DNA from: a virus
Length of the DNA: 37,216 nucleotides
IMG/VR virus record: IMGVR_UViG_3300030430_000934
Span: 1 to 37,216 of that record
Direction: 5' to 3' (one strand)
Shown here: positions 8,638 to 16,643 of the stretch, piece after piece
How the letters are laid out: every line of letters starts with the position of its first letter
How positions within the stretch are numbered: the first letter of the stretch is position 1
Position numbers and translations under genes: made by a program
The notes under the pieces: model-generated
Seen by the model: only the letters and a program-made list of their open reading frames with translations
The model's database searches: none
Told to the model about the DNA's origin: nothing

Positions 8638-9126
8638 ATGGCTAAAGTTGAATTCAAGGAAGTCAGTAACACACAGGACGCTGCTTTCTTATGGGACAGA
8701 GACAATCCCGATGACAAGTTCTCTAGAAGCGCACCCTCTTGGTACAATGTTGACAAGTGGGTTCTAAGACTAGTAGATGGTGAAGTAGTAGGAATGGCTG
8801 GATACACAGACATGGGAGACTATGCTATCTTTGGTGGCCTGAAAGCAAGGGCGAAGGAAAAGCCCAAGGGTGGTGGAAACTGGAAGGCACTGTTGGACTA
8901 TAGGAAGAATAAGGTTGGTAATAAACCGAAGATAGCAGGGTTTCGTGCAACAAAGATGTCACAGGATAAATGGACTGCAATGAACGAAAGAGCAGGATAC
9001 CAACGTGAGGATATGATGGACATTCCTGAAGAACTAGTAGACAAGTTTCGTCAGCGTTATGGAGATGATTGGGGTATAATGAAGAATGTATCATGGTTCT
9101 TCCCACTAATGAGGGGGCTAATTTGA
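8638..9126 (+). CDS. GNAT-like acetyltransferase-fold protein
   Basis: Start ATG 8638 with GGTGAGG upstream. 162 residues, about the usual GNAT length. The layout is GNAT-like: paired strands (WVLRLVDGEVVGMAGYTDMG), a presumed acetyl-CoA loop and helix (KPKGGGNWKALLDYRK, residues 76-91), a strand (KPKIAGFRA), then a helix and aromatic (KWTAMNERAGYQRED) like the usual FYxxxGF end. The loop has Gly-Gly-Gly rather than the classical Q/R-x-x-G-x-G/A, so substrate and activity are uncertain. It could modify a viral or host protein. The terminase gene follows after 35 bases. Confidence 0.6.
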   Translation: MAKVEFKEVSNTQDAAFLWDRDNPDDKFSRSAPSWYNVDKWVLRLVDGEVVGMAGYTDMGDYAIFGGLKARAKEKPKGGGNWKALLDYRKNKVGNKPKIAGFRATKMSQDKWTAMNERAGYQREDMMDIPEELVDKFRQRYGDDWGIMKNVSWFFPLMRGLI

Positions 9127-9161
9127 TTGAATTGGTTTGACATACTCATCGGAGGCTCGAC

Positions 9162-10598
9162 ATGAGTAACATAGAAAATCTAGATTTTATGTCTTCTATG
9201 GACATGGAGATGTCTAAGACATCCTTTCCATATTTCTTCAAGAATGTACTAGGAATGATGTATCCTGATTATATGCAAGAGTGGTTAGACATAATGGAGA
9301 AAACAGACAGGACAGTTATCGTTTGTAGTCGTGACCACGGAAAGTCAGTCTTCATGCACAGTTGGGTCGTGTGGAACTTAATATTCCAAGAGCCACCATA
9401 TCAGATGCTATACATCTCATCTAACCAAAAGCAGACACTAGTTCACATGAGGGAGATTGACAGATACTTCAATCTACCAGCGTTGAAACAATTCAAGCCT
9501 AGTCGTGGATGGGCAATCGGTAATATTCAACTCACCAACGGTAATGCGATTCTAGAGCGTTCCGTTGGTTCTCAGATTCGTGGTCTTCACCCACAGGAGA
9601 TTATCATTGACGACCCCTTGAAGGAGTTTAGTCTATCAGGAATACAGAGAGTGACCGATTGGTTTTTTGGTGATATGATTCCGACTCTGCATCATACTTC
9701 CAAACTCAGGATGATTGGAACTCCATTTACTTACACTGATATCTTTGCACAACTAGAGGAGAACGAGGCATATACTGTAACAAAGTATCCATGTCTGAAC
9801 GCATTGAACGAACCCCTTTGGCCGGAGCGTTGGGACTATGACGCTCTCATGCAAAGGAAGGCTGAGATAGGTTCTCTGAAGTTTACAAGAGAATACCTGT
9901 GTGTTCCGATTTCAACTGGAACTGCTTTGTTCAATCCTGAGTTCATTGAGAAGTGCAAATCTAGAGATTACATCCTGAAACTCGGAAACAGAAAAGACAA
10001 GGGATACAGATACTATGTCGGTGTTGACCCTGCTATTTCGACTGACGGGGACTACAATGTAATTACAGTTCTAGAAGTAGACGAGAATCAGAACAAAGCA
10101 ATCGTTCATGTCGATAGAGCAAAGAACATAGAGTTCAGGGAAAATATCGAAAAGATTCGTTTGATAGGAAAGGTGTTTGAGCCGGAGGAGATTCTGTTTG
10201 AGACGAATACATTCGCAAAGGCATTCACTCAAGAACTGAAAAATATGACAGACTTGAATATCAGAGACTTCAACACCACTAGGAGAAACAAGCAGGAAAT
10301 TATTCTTAATCTACAGATGAACATAGAAAACGAGAAGATGATATTCCCCTATGGTGACAATGCAAGTAGGAGACTGACTGGCGCACTGATAGAAGAGTTG
10401 TCTATGTTCTCAATAACAGCGTCTGGAAAGTTTGAGGGTGTAGGCGCACATGATGACTTGGTGATGAGTTTAGCACTCGCTAACGCTGCTGCACAAGGAA
10501 CAGGAGCCAAGTTCATTTTGATTGATGACTTGGACATCTTTGATGAACCTACCACCCCTCGTAGGGACTTGTCGGGTATCATGGGGCTAAATTTCTAA
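9162..10598 (+). CDS. terL: Terminase large subunit (packaging ATPase and nuclease)
   Basis: This is the DNA-packaging motor, which cuts concatemeric viral DNA and pumps it through the portal into the procapsid using ATP. The N-terminal ATPase shows a Walker A variant CSRDHGKS (55-62), Walker B EIIIDD (146-151) and a coupling-like segment GTPFT (186-190). The C-terminal RNase H-like nuclease shows a first acidic site in GVDPAIS (D289), a second at FETN (E347) and the final GAHDDLVMSLALA pair (D431, D432). 478 residues is normal for the family. Start ATG 9162 has GGAGG upstream. All key residues are present. The portal follows after one intervening gene. Confidence 0.95.
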   Translation: MSNIENLDFMSSMDMEMSKTSFPYFFKNVLGMMYPDYMQEWLDIMEKTDRTVIVCSRDHGKSVFMHSWVVWNLIFQEPPYQMLYISSNQKQTLVHMREIDRYFNLPALKQFKPSRGWAIGNIQLTNGNAILERSVGSQIRGLHPQEIIIDDPLKEFSLSGIQRVTDWFFGDMIPTLHHTSKLRMIGTPFTYTDIFAQLEENEAYTVTKYPCLNALNEPLWPERWDYDALMQRKAEIGSLKFTREYLCVPISTGTALFNPEFIEKCKSRDYILKLGNRKDKGYRYYVGVDPAISTDGDYNVITVLEVDENQNKAIVHVDRAKNIEFRENIEKIRLIGKVFEPEEILFETNTFAKAFTQELKNMTDLNIRDFNTTRRNKQEIILNLQMNIENEKMIFPYGDNASRRLTGALIEELSMFSITASGKFEGVGAHDDLVMSLALANAAAQGTGAKFILIDDLDIFDEPTTPRRDLSGIMGLNF

Positions 10599-10607
10599 GG
10601 TGATAAA

Positions 10608-12092
10608 ATGAGTGAAAAAGGAGACAAACTCAGGGAACAGGCAGCACTTGCTGAAGAGCAAGCAGAACTCGCTGACCGAGAGGAAGAAATCGGAGAACAG
10701 CAAAAGAGAATTACAGATGACTTGAAACTCTCTTGGCTTCTTGAACAGCCGATATCTGACCATACCGCATTGGAAAAGAAGTTCGCTTCGGAACACAGGC
10801 TGACTCTCTCAGACGCTAGACAGCACATGTCATTTAACTTGAATAAGTACGAGATAGAAGGAAAGGACATACCCTCACTAGTCAAAGAACTGAAAAACCA
10901 TCGTAGGACACTCAAGGGTGAGAGTAAAATCGCCTTTACGAATTCAATTGATAATCTGATAACTTCATACGCATCTCACTTGGATGATAGCATTGAGAAG
11001 ATATATTGGGTCAAGAAATACAAGACAGCACTCAAAGACATGACATGCACTGAGGACAACATCATCAAACTATCAATGGTTTCTGATGAGAGGACTAGAA
11101 GGCAGATAGTTGATTCTCTTTGCAAGTATTGGGAGGCAAGATTAGACAGGAAGGAGATGCCATACAACTCCGATTATGCTAGGTTAACAAAGGAGATGTC
11201 GAGTAGTAAAAAGGAGTTCAAGGACTTATTGAACAAAAGAGTCTCATCCATATTCGACCCCAAGGAACTAATCAAGAAACACATAGTAGAGATGGTATGT
11301 GAGGAGCAGGGAATATCCGCAAGGCAGATTCATGAGAGACTTCCAAATGCTCTCTTCAAAAAATCAAATCCAAAAATGATATCCAAGTTAGCGAAGAGCG
11401 AAAACATCACCTCTGTTGATGGCGCACTATACAAGATGAGTGATGAGATAAAGAAAGATATCTATGCCTATACCGCCGCATTCATTGACTCCGATGGATA
11501 CATTACAATGGATAAGAACTTCAATCCTAGAGTCGGCCTCGTAGCGACTGGTGATAGAGGCAAGGCATTCATGCTAGAAATGCACAAGTCCCTTGGCTGT
11601 GGTAGATTGCATCTAGACCAGAAATCGCCACAGGATACCAAGCCAATCAACAGGTTAAACTTCTATTCCAGAAAGGATGTCAGCACGATACTGACTAAGT
11701 GCCTTCCTTACTTCAAGTTGAAGAAGCAGAATGCCAATATCCTGCTAGAACTACTGAGAATGAAGAAGAGTCACAAGAAAGCCCCTTGGTACAATGCTCG
11801 TAAAGAGGAGTTGTTCAAGTTGATGAAATATGAGAATCACAAGGATGACAAGAACTATGACTTCGCCAAATACAACATTGATATAGACACTGTAGCGAAA
11901 TATCATGACAATAATAAAATGTCAGAGATGGACCGATTAGAATCAATCTTGAAAGAGGACTCTGTGGATGAGGCCATAGATGACTTGGAAGAGATAGCAG
12001 AGGAGTATGATTTAGAAGAACACGAATGGAGTTCTGTGGACGATGCCTCTGATTATTTATTTGAACACAAAGTAATGGACGAGGAGGAATAA
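10608..12092 (+). CDS. Protein with LAGLIDADG-type homing-endonuclease domain, between terminase and portal
   Basis: 494 residues. Residues 1-40 form a Glu/Ala/Gln-rich coiled coil. Residues 218-280 look like a winged-helix segment (KKHIVEMVCEEQGISARQIHERL is one helix pair). Residues 286-400 contain one LAGLIDADG-type motif (YTAAFIDSDGYI, 288-299) followed by the typical strand-rich core (GRLHLDQKS ... RLNFYSRKDV) and a helix ending near LELLRMKKSHKKAPW. Family knowledge: single-motif enzymes act as dimers on DNA. The acidic C-terminal tail is unusual for a homing enzyme. It contains no splice motifs, so it is not an intein. It may be a mobile nuclease gene inserted between terL and portal, or a domesticated DNA-binding protein; I cannot decide. 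Confidence 0.75.
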   Translation: MSEKGDKLREQAALAEEQAELADREEEIGEQQKRITDDLKLSWLLEQPISDHTALEKKFASEHRLTLSDARQHMSFNLNKYEIEGKDIPSLVKELKNHRRTLKGESKIAFTNSIDNLITSYASHLDDSIEKIYWVKKYKTALKDMTCTEDNIIKLSMVSDERTRRQIVDSLCKYWEARLDRKEMPYNSDYARLTKEMSSSKKEFKDLLNKRVSSIFDPKELIKKHIVEMVCEEQGISARQIHERLPNALFKKSNPKMISKLAKSENITSVDGALYKMSDEIKKDIYAYTAAFIDSDGYITMDKNFNPRVGLVATGDRGKAFMLEMHKSLGCGRLHLDQKSPQDTKPINRLNFYSRKDVSTILTKCLPYFKLKKQNANILLELLRMKKSHKKAPWYNARKEELFKLMKYENHKDDKNYDFAKYNIDIDTVAKYHDNNKMSEMDRLESILKEDSVDEAIDDLEEIAEEYDLEEHEWSSVDDASDYLFEHKVMDEEE

Positions 12093-12093
12093 A

Positions 12094-13740
12094 ATGGTAG
12101 AAGAAAGAAGACCCTCGTTGTTCCAACGGTTAACTCGTAGGACAACACCCAAGCCTGAAGACAGAACAATATACAATCCGGGGATACAAGAGAAAGACAC
12201 CTCTTATCTTGTTACTGCTCCGATAATATATCACATAAGTTATCAATCAGTGATAACTAGAACCTGCATAACCCAATTGAAGAATGAGATATTCAGAAGA
12301 GGATACATTTGGGAAGAGAAGTTTACTGCAAGGTGCGGAGACTGTGGAAGAGAACACAAAGAACCAGTAAAACAGTGTGTTGAGTGTGATAGCCTAAACC
12401 TAGTAAAGCCTGACAGAGAGCAACTAAAATACATTCACAAACTTCTAGATGGGTATGTCAACAAAGGCGAGCAACTGTTTATCGATGTACTCAAAGAAAT
12501 GGAAGATGATTTGAACATCATGGATGATGCCTACATGGTCATGGTAAAGGAATACTATGTCGATGGCAACGGCGACATTCGTATGCACCGAATCAAAGAA
12601 GTCTATCGTGGAGACCCTGTTACAATGCATATCTATGCAGACGAATATGGAGAGAGAGGGCATGAAGGATTCACATGTCTAAGCCACAGGAATTTCTTGA
12701 GCAAAGACCCACATGACTCTTGTGAGATGTGCGGTGCAGAATTACATCCTGTTCACTTTGTCAATAGAACAAACGGAAAGGAGCAGTATTTCATTGAGGG
12801 AGAGGTTCTACATTTCAGTAAATACTCACCATCCAGACTCTATGGACGTTCACCAATAATGACTTTATTTAATCACATAACGACACTCATAGCAATGGAA
12901 AACTACGTCAACTCATCATACACTAAAGCGAGAATGCCGAGAGGCGTATTAGCAGTTCAGACTAGAAATGTAGAATCAATGAAGTCGTTTTGGAGAGCCG
13001 TCAAAGAAAAGATGGAGCAAGACCCGCACTTCATTCCAGTTATGGGTATAGAAGGTGAGGGTAAAACAGGAGCAGTAGAGTGGGTCAAATTCATGGACAG
13101 TCTGAAAGAGATGGACTACATACAGGTCAAAGATGACTTAAGAGATAGAATCGCTGCATTCTACGGAGTGAGTAAAATCTTCATGGCTGATAACTCAACG
13201 AGTGGAGGTCTGAACAACGAGGGAATGCAGATACTTGTCACTAATAGGGCAGTTGAAATGGCACAGACAATTTGGAACAACTATGTGTTTCCTTTCATGG
13301 TCAAGGAGTTTGGCATCACAGATTGGGTGCTGAAACTTCCCCCATCAGAAGAAGAGGATGAAATAGCCAAACTAAGGAAGAGAGAGATTGAAGTCAATGT
13401 CGCTGCTTCAATCAAAAACCTTGGCTTTGAGGTTGACATGGATGATGAAGGTAGATTCACCTTCACAAAACCTGAACCAAAACCAGAGGAGCAAGGTGCG
13501 CCACAAGCGGAAGATGAGCAAGTTGAGACTGACCCATACGCAGGAACAGATATCGATGCCAGTCAACTCGGTCAGTTACAAGAACAGGCTCTTATGGGTG
13601 GGAGCAAACCTCAAGAGAATCCACCTGCAACAAGAAACAAACCATCGATGGAGACTGGTCCAGATAAGAGATTCAGTGGATTGCCAGCAGAAGCAGGTAA
13701 TCAAAACGTTGATTCACGGACTGAGAGGAGAGTGGGATAA
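12094..13740 (+). CDS. Portal protein with two inserted zinc-finger-like clusters
   Basis: Portal proteins form the dodecameric ring at one capsid vertex through which DNA passes and to which the tail attaches. The recognisable parts are the N-terminal wing and the middle segment (FSKYSPSRLYGRSPIMTLFN, then helices and the KARMPRGVLAVQ strand), with the late region DRIAAFYGVSKIFM and GMQILVTNRAVEMAQ typical of portals. Unusually, two Cys/His clusters interrupt the N-terminal half: C81, C84, C95, C98, and C195, H198, C210, C213. The C-terminal 90 residues are disordered and Gln/Pro/Glu-rich. GAGGAGG precedes the ATG at 12094. Confidence 0.88.
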   Translation: MVEERRPSLFQRLTRRTTPKPEDRTIYNPGIQEKDTSYLVTAPIIYHISYQSVITRTCITQLKNEIFRRGYIWEEKFTARCGDCGREHKEPVKQCVECDSLNLVKPDREQLKYIHKLLDGYVNKGEQLFIDVLKEMEDDLNIMDDAYMVMVKEYYVDGNGDIRMHRIKEVYRGDPVTMHIYADEYGERGHEGFTCLSHRNFLSKDPHDSCEMCGAELHPVHFVNRTNGKEQYFIEGEVLHFSKYSPSRLYGRSPIMTLFNHITTLIAMENYVNSSYTKARMPRGVLAVQTRNVESMKSFWRAVKEKMEQDPHFIPVMGIEGEGKTGAVEWVKFMDSLKEMDYIQVKDDLRDRIAAFYGVSKIFMADNSTSGGLNNEGMQILVTNRAVEMAQTIWNNYVFPFMVKEFGITDWVLKLPPSEEEDEIAKLRKREIEVNVAASIKNLGFEVDMDDEGRFTFTKPEPKPEEQGAPQAEDEQVETDPYAGTDIDASQLGQLQEQALMGGSKPQENPPATRNKPSMETGPDKRFSGLPAEAGNQNVDSRTERRVG

Positions 13741-13766
13741 TGACAGGATGGGGAGGAGATGGTTTG

Positions 13767-14171
13767 ATGGGTTGGCATATTATTCTAAAAGAACTTGAAT
13801 GTCCTAGAGCAACACAGGATTTGAAGTTGAACACCAAGAATAGAAATGCTGCAATAAAAGCAGAACACATACAATATGGCCCACTTAATGTAGACGAACC
13901 CGGAAGATATTGGGAAGATATTGCAGACTTTTGGAATACATCAGTTGAAGCGGCCAAGGCTTCTAATTGTAGCAATTGCGTAGCATTCGATATATCTCCT
14001 CGGATGGAAGATTGTATGCCATTAGAATTAGATGATGATGGTAGACTAGGATATTGTTGGATGCATCATTTCAAATGCCACTCGGCTAGGTCATGTAGAA
14101 CATGGGCCAAAGGTGGCCCAATAAAAGACGATAAGCGTTCTAAAGAAAATCAAATGAGGGGTAAACAATGA
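13767..14171 (+). CDS. Cys-rich metal-binding protein with tag variant
   Basis: Two starts compete. ATG 13740 overlaps the portal stop (TAATG). ATG 13767 has a stronger GGAGGAGAT site and places the tag variant MGWHIILKELE first; I prefer it (134 aa). The second half has six cysteines (C68, C71, C83, C97, C104, C110 with nearby HH), in the order C-x-x-C ... GYCWMHHFKC ... SCRTW. Similar Cys-rich small proteins are common in marine phages and probably bind zinc or iron-sulfur; the role is not known. Confidence 0.7.
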   Translation: MGWHIILKELECPRATQDLKLNTKNRNAAIKAEHIQYGPLNVDEPGRYWEDIADFWNTSVEAAKASNCSNCVAFDISPRMEDCMPLELDDDGRLGYCWMHHFKCHSARSCRTWAKGGPIKDDKRSKENQMRGKQ

Positions 14172-14377
14172 GTTGGCAAGATATTTTGAAGAAAAAGAAA
14201 AAGAAGAAGTCTACAGTCAATCAGGCTGGTAACTATACCAAACCCGGAATGAGAAAGAGAATGTTTCAGAGAATCAAAGCAGGTGGCAAAGGTGGCGCAC
14301 CCGGTCAGTGGTCTGCGAGAAAAGCACAGATGCTTGCTCAAAGATACAAGAAAGCAGGTGGTGGCTATCGAAACTGA
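14168..14377 (+). CDS. MSW-tagged basic protein with GGKPGQWSARKAQ-type domain
   Basis: 69 residues: MSWQDILKK, a run of lysines, then a domain recurring in phages and large DNA viruses with the core YTKPGMRKRMFQRIKAGG and GAPGQWSARKAQMLAQRYKK and a GGGY end. I recall this as an unnamed conserved domain (possibly DUF5872 or DUF6321), but cannot verify the number. Very basic, suggesting contact with packaged DNA. It overlaps the genes on both sides (ATGA before; the next gene starts inside it). Confidence 0.8.
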   Translation: MSWQDILKKKKKKKSTVNQAGNYTKPGMRKRMFQRIKAGGKGGAPGQWSARKAQMLAQRYKKAGGGYRN

Positions 14378-14696
14378 AAGTTGGGTCTCGATACTAAAGA
14401 GGTCTAACCCAAGAATACCACGAAAGAAAGGACAGAGAAGAAACTCAAAGAAGCACTCAGACTTGTACACAGATGAAAACCCAAAGGGAACGATACACGG
14501 ATTAGGATTCAAAGACGAAGAGACATCAAGAAAATCAGTGGCAAAGATAAGGAGAAGCAATAGAAGTCATGCGCATAAGACACAGGCTGCAATAGCAATG
14601 GAGCAAAGAGCAAGAGAAATGGGCAAGACAAAGGAAGCAGCGATATACAGGAAGTTCATAGAGCAACAAAAGAAAAAGACGGAGGCTAAGAAATGA
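14358..14696 (+). CDS. Basic virion-type protein with SW tag variant
   Basis: The open frame begins at 14283, but that would overlap most of the previous gene. GTG 14358 or 14361 gives about 112 residues with the tag variant ESWVSILKRSNPR at residues 7-19, so I favour it. Next comes a domain I recognise from phage and giant-virus proteins (HSDLYTDENPKGTIHGLGF; then SHAHKTQAAIAMEQRAREMG). Its function is not established. Strongly basic tail. The stop overlaps the next gene's ATG (ATGA at 14693). Confidence 0.7.
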   Translation: MVAIETESWVSILKRSNPRIPRKKGQRRNSKKHSDLYTDENPKGTIHGLGFKDEETSRKSVAKIRRSNRSHAHKTQAAIAMEQRAREMGKTKEAAIYRKFIEQQKKKTEAKK

Positions 14697-14962
14697 GTTG
14701 GTTTGATTTTCTAAAAGCCAAGTCAAAGTCTCAGAGGTCTCTGTCAACTTGGACAGACGAGGAGTGGGGTAGCGCAGAGCAACATCGTGCCAAAGAGAAG
14801 GGAAAGAAAGTACCCTCCAAGACAAAGGGCAGATACATGCCAAAGGCTACTTACAAAAGAACCCCAAAATCAACACTTAGGTATCAAGACGCTAAGAAAA
14901 GAAAAGGACGTAAGAAAGGACAGCAACACGTTCCAACAGGAAGGAAGTTCTCTCAGAAGTGA
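14693..14962 (+). CDS. MSW-tagged basic protein, 89 aa
   Basis: Begins MSWFDFLKAKSKSQR, followed by WTDEEWGSAEQH and a segment typical of a widespread phage family (KGRYMPKATYKRTPKSTLRY ... AKKRKGRKKGQQHVP) ending TGRKFSQK. More than a quarter of residues are Lys or Arg. The domain appears in many marine phage genomes near capsid genes, with no known activity. Likely packaged with DNA or part of head assembly; this is inferred from charge and neighbours. Confidence 0.78.
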   Translation: MSWFDFLKAKSKSQRSLSTWTDEEWGSAEQHRAKEKGKKVPSKTKGRYMPKATYKRTPKSTLRYQDAKKRKGRKKGQQHVPTGRKFSQK

Positions 14963-14967
14963 TTACC

Positions 14968-15390
14968 ATGCCGATTCGTAAAGTCAAGGGAGGATACAAG
15001 TGGGGCAGTAAGGGTAAGGTCTATCGCAATCGCAAGGATGCTGAGAGACAAGCAGCCGCTGCTTATGCTTCAGGCTACAAGAAGTCAATGGATTGGTTTG
15101 ACACACTAAAGAGAGAGAAGCATCCTGCTTTGAAGAGAGCCGGTGTGAGTGGATTCAGCAAGCCAAAGAGAACACCAGACCATCCCACTAAGTCTCATAT
15201 TGTCGTCGTTAAAGACGGTAAGAAAGTCAAGACTATTCGATTCGGTCAACAAGGTGCTGACACAGTAACTGAAAAGAATCCGAAGGGAAAGAGAAAAAAG
15301 AAGCAAGCCTCGTTCAAGGCTCGTCATGCTAAGAACATCAAGCGAGGAAAGACCTCTGCTGCGTATTGGGCTAATAAAGTAAAGTGGTGA
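14968..15390 (+). CDS. Two-module basic phage protein with the tag at the module junction
   Basis: ATG 14968 is preferred over GTG 14959, which lies in the previous stop. Residues 1-38 (MPIRKVKGGYKWGSKGKVY ... AAAAYASGYKK) match a short phage module known from many genomes. Residues 41-48 are MDWFDTLK, the shared tag. Residues 49-140 are a second module (KHPALKRAGVSGFSKPKRTP; KVKTIRFGQQGAD) ending with an ARH ... AAYW ... KVKW motif, common in marine viruses. The tag in mid-protein, exactly where the second module would start on its own, suggests a fusion of two genes. Confidence 0.8.
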   Translation: MPIRKVKGGYKWGSKGKVYRNRKDAERQAAAAYASGYKKSMDWFDTLKREKHPALKRAGVSGFSKPKRTPDHPTKSHIVVVKDGKKVKTIRFGQQGADTVTEKNPKGKRKKKQASFKARHAKNIKRGKTSAAYWANKVKW

Positions 15391-15394
15391 TGAA

Positions 15395-15514
15395 ATGGAT
15401 TGGAAAGACACATTGAGAAAAAAATTGATTGGTGGACAAAAGAAACTTGACAAAGACAAAGATGGAGACATCGATGCGGAAGACTTCAAACAACTAAGGG
15501 AGGAAAAAGAATGA
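15395..15514 (+). CDS. EF-hand mini-protein with tag, 39 aa
   Basis: The short frame from ATG 15395 to TGA 15514 encodes MDWKDTLRKKLIGGQKK followed by a complete EF-hand calcium loop at residues 19-30: Asp at positions 1, 3, 5, 7, 9 and 12 of the loop, Gly at 6 and Ile at 8. The flanking sequence KKL ... FKQLREEKE could supply the two helices. The tag and the ATGA overlap with the next gene (15511) support it as real. Family knowledge: such loops bind Ca2+, also in dockerin-type modules. Calcium is abundant in seawater; the structural meaning here is my inference. Confidence 0.7.
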   Translation: MDWKDTLRKKLIGGQKKLDKDKDGDIDAEDFKQLREEKE

Positions 15515-15735
15515 CAGAAAAAAGTGTAAGAGAGTTGGAAAAGGAACTGAAGAACGCAAGAATAAGAGACAGTGAGGAACATCGAAGAACTGTTACGAAG
15601 AACCGAGACTTTTCTGTTGGTGGTATTGACAAAGACACCACAGTTGAGAAGAAGATACCTGACACCGCAGATGTTCCAGATGCGATTCTTCTGCCAAAGA
15701 GAAGGCAACAGAAAAAGGAAAACATACCTTGGTGA
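15511..15735 (+). CDS. Hypothetical charged protein, 74 aa
   Basis: Starts with ATGA overlap. N-terminal helix rich in Lys/Glu/Arg (VRELEKELKNARIRDSEEHR), then an extended Asp/Thr/Pro region (DKDTTVEKKIPDTADVPD) and a basic end. No MSW tag. A coiled-coil head and disordered tail suggest a small adaptor; no family is recognised. Confidence 0.6.
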   Translation: MTEKSVRELEKELKNARIRDSEEHRRTVTKNRDFSVGGIDKDTTVEKKIPDTADVPDAILLPKRRQQKKENIPW

Positions 15736-15740
15736 TTTAG

Positions 15741-16643
15741 ATGGATGGCACATTCATGGATGTCCTGCGTAAGGAGGGACATACGGAACGTGCTAGAGAA
15801 CAGACGAGGATGAAGGAAGAGTATGATGCTAAACAGGAAAGAGAGCGTGAAAGAAAAAATGCGCAAAGGCAAGGTAGAGTAGACAACGTTCGTAAACTAC
15901 TGATTAGTTATGCTAGAACAGATGACGTTGCCAATAAGGATACTGCTAAGTTTCTAAAAAAGTTCATGGATGACTACGAAAGGCAAATCAACAATCTAAC
16001 TAATTCAATCGAGGATGTTAGAAGAGGAGAGACATTCGACGCATTCAAGCCTGTGGAACTTAGACCTATCTTCAGAAATGTTGAGGAGGTTGATGAGTCG
16101 AGAGCAGAGGTTGCACAGTTGTTGGGGTCAAGAAGAATAGAGACCTTCAGGGAATATGGAGGTAGGGACGCTGATGAACTGATGATGGGTATCTTGGATG
16201 ACATACCCAATCAAGACATGATAGTTGGAAGACTCACAGGAGCAGAATACAGAAACATCAGGGAATCGATGCAGAGCATAAAGGAAGTTCAGAATACAAT
16301 AGGCGGTGTGATAAACGCTGCAATGGAGAATCCAGACAATGTTGACACAGTGTTGAATGCTGTAAAGGAAGCCGCTATAATTCTAGAGGAGATAAGGGAG
16401 ATAGAGGAAGATAAAGAAGTCTCAGAAGATGAGAAAGAAACAATTCTCATGGATTTGGTTTACAAAAGGAGATATGGTCCGGAAACACTAACAAGATTCA
16501 TTTCAGATTCATACAGAAACCTATCGGAAAGAGGTGACGAAGAGGCTAAAGATGCCATGCTAAAGTTGTTGGATTTGATAGAGGATGTTAGAGATTATAC
16601 GTTTACTAGAGAGGGGAGAGAATACGCAATAAACTTAACCTAG
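15741..16643 (+). CDS. Hypothetical helical protein, 300 aa, weak tag
   Basis: N-terminus MDGTFMDVLRKEG keeps the DVLRK part of the tag but lacks the tryptophan; ATG 15756 (MDVLRKEG) is an alternative start. Residues 10-60 are an Arg/Glu-rich coiled coil (KQERERERKNAQRQGR). The remainder is helical and acidic (EDKEVSEDEKETILMDLVYK). No catalytic motif. Coiled coil plus acidic body could suit a scaffold or internal protein, but this is only a guess. Confidence 0.7.
   Translation: MDGTFMDVLRKEGHTERAREQTRMKEEYDAKQERERERKNAQRQGRVDNVRKLLISYARTDDVANKDTAKFLKKFMDDYERQINNLTNSIEDVRRGETFDAFKPVELRPIFRNVEEVDESRAEVAQLLGSRRIETFREYGGRDADELMMGILDDIPNQDMIVGRLTGAEYRNIRESMQSIKEVQNTIGGVINAAMENPDNVDTVLNAVKEAAIILEEIREIEEDKEVSEDEKETILMDLVYKRRYGPETLTRFISDSYRNLSERGDEEAKDAMLKLLDLIEDVRDYTFTREGREYAINLT

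Noticed and set aside
9931-9960. Stop or frameshift breaking the terminase
   Set aside because: The reading frame is continuous, and all ATPase and nuclease residues are present in order.
10734-10752. Another tag copy (LSWLLEQP) in the LAGLIDADG-type protein
   Set aside because: Only S-W-x-L is shared, with no basic residue after it; too weak to count.
10608-12092. Intein inserted in the terminase
   Set aside because: The LAGLIDADG-type domain is in a separate gene with its own start; the terminase is intact and no splice-junction residues are seen.
14283-14357. Longer start for the gene ending at 14696
   Set aside because: It would read through most of the preceding gene in another frame; the segment before the GTG at 14358 has no similarity to the family and lies before the tag.
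15106-15753. Long minus-strand open frame (215 aa) and other minus-strand frames such as 33319-33852 and 33853-34440
   Set aside because: They lie opposite well-supported + strand genes (basic phage proteins, tape measure), have Ser/Leu/Phe-rich composition typical of antisense shadows, and show no ribosome sites or domains.
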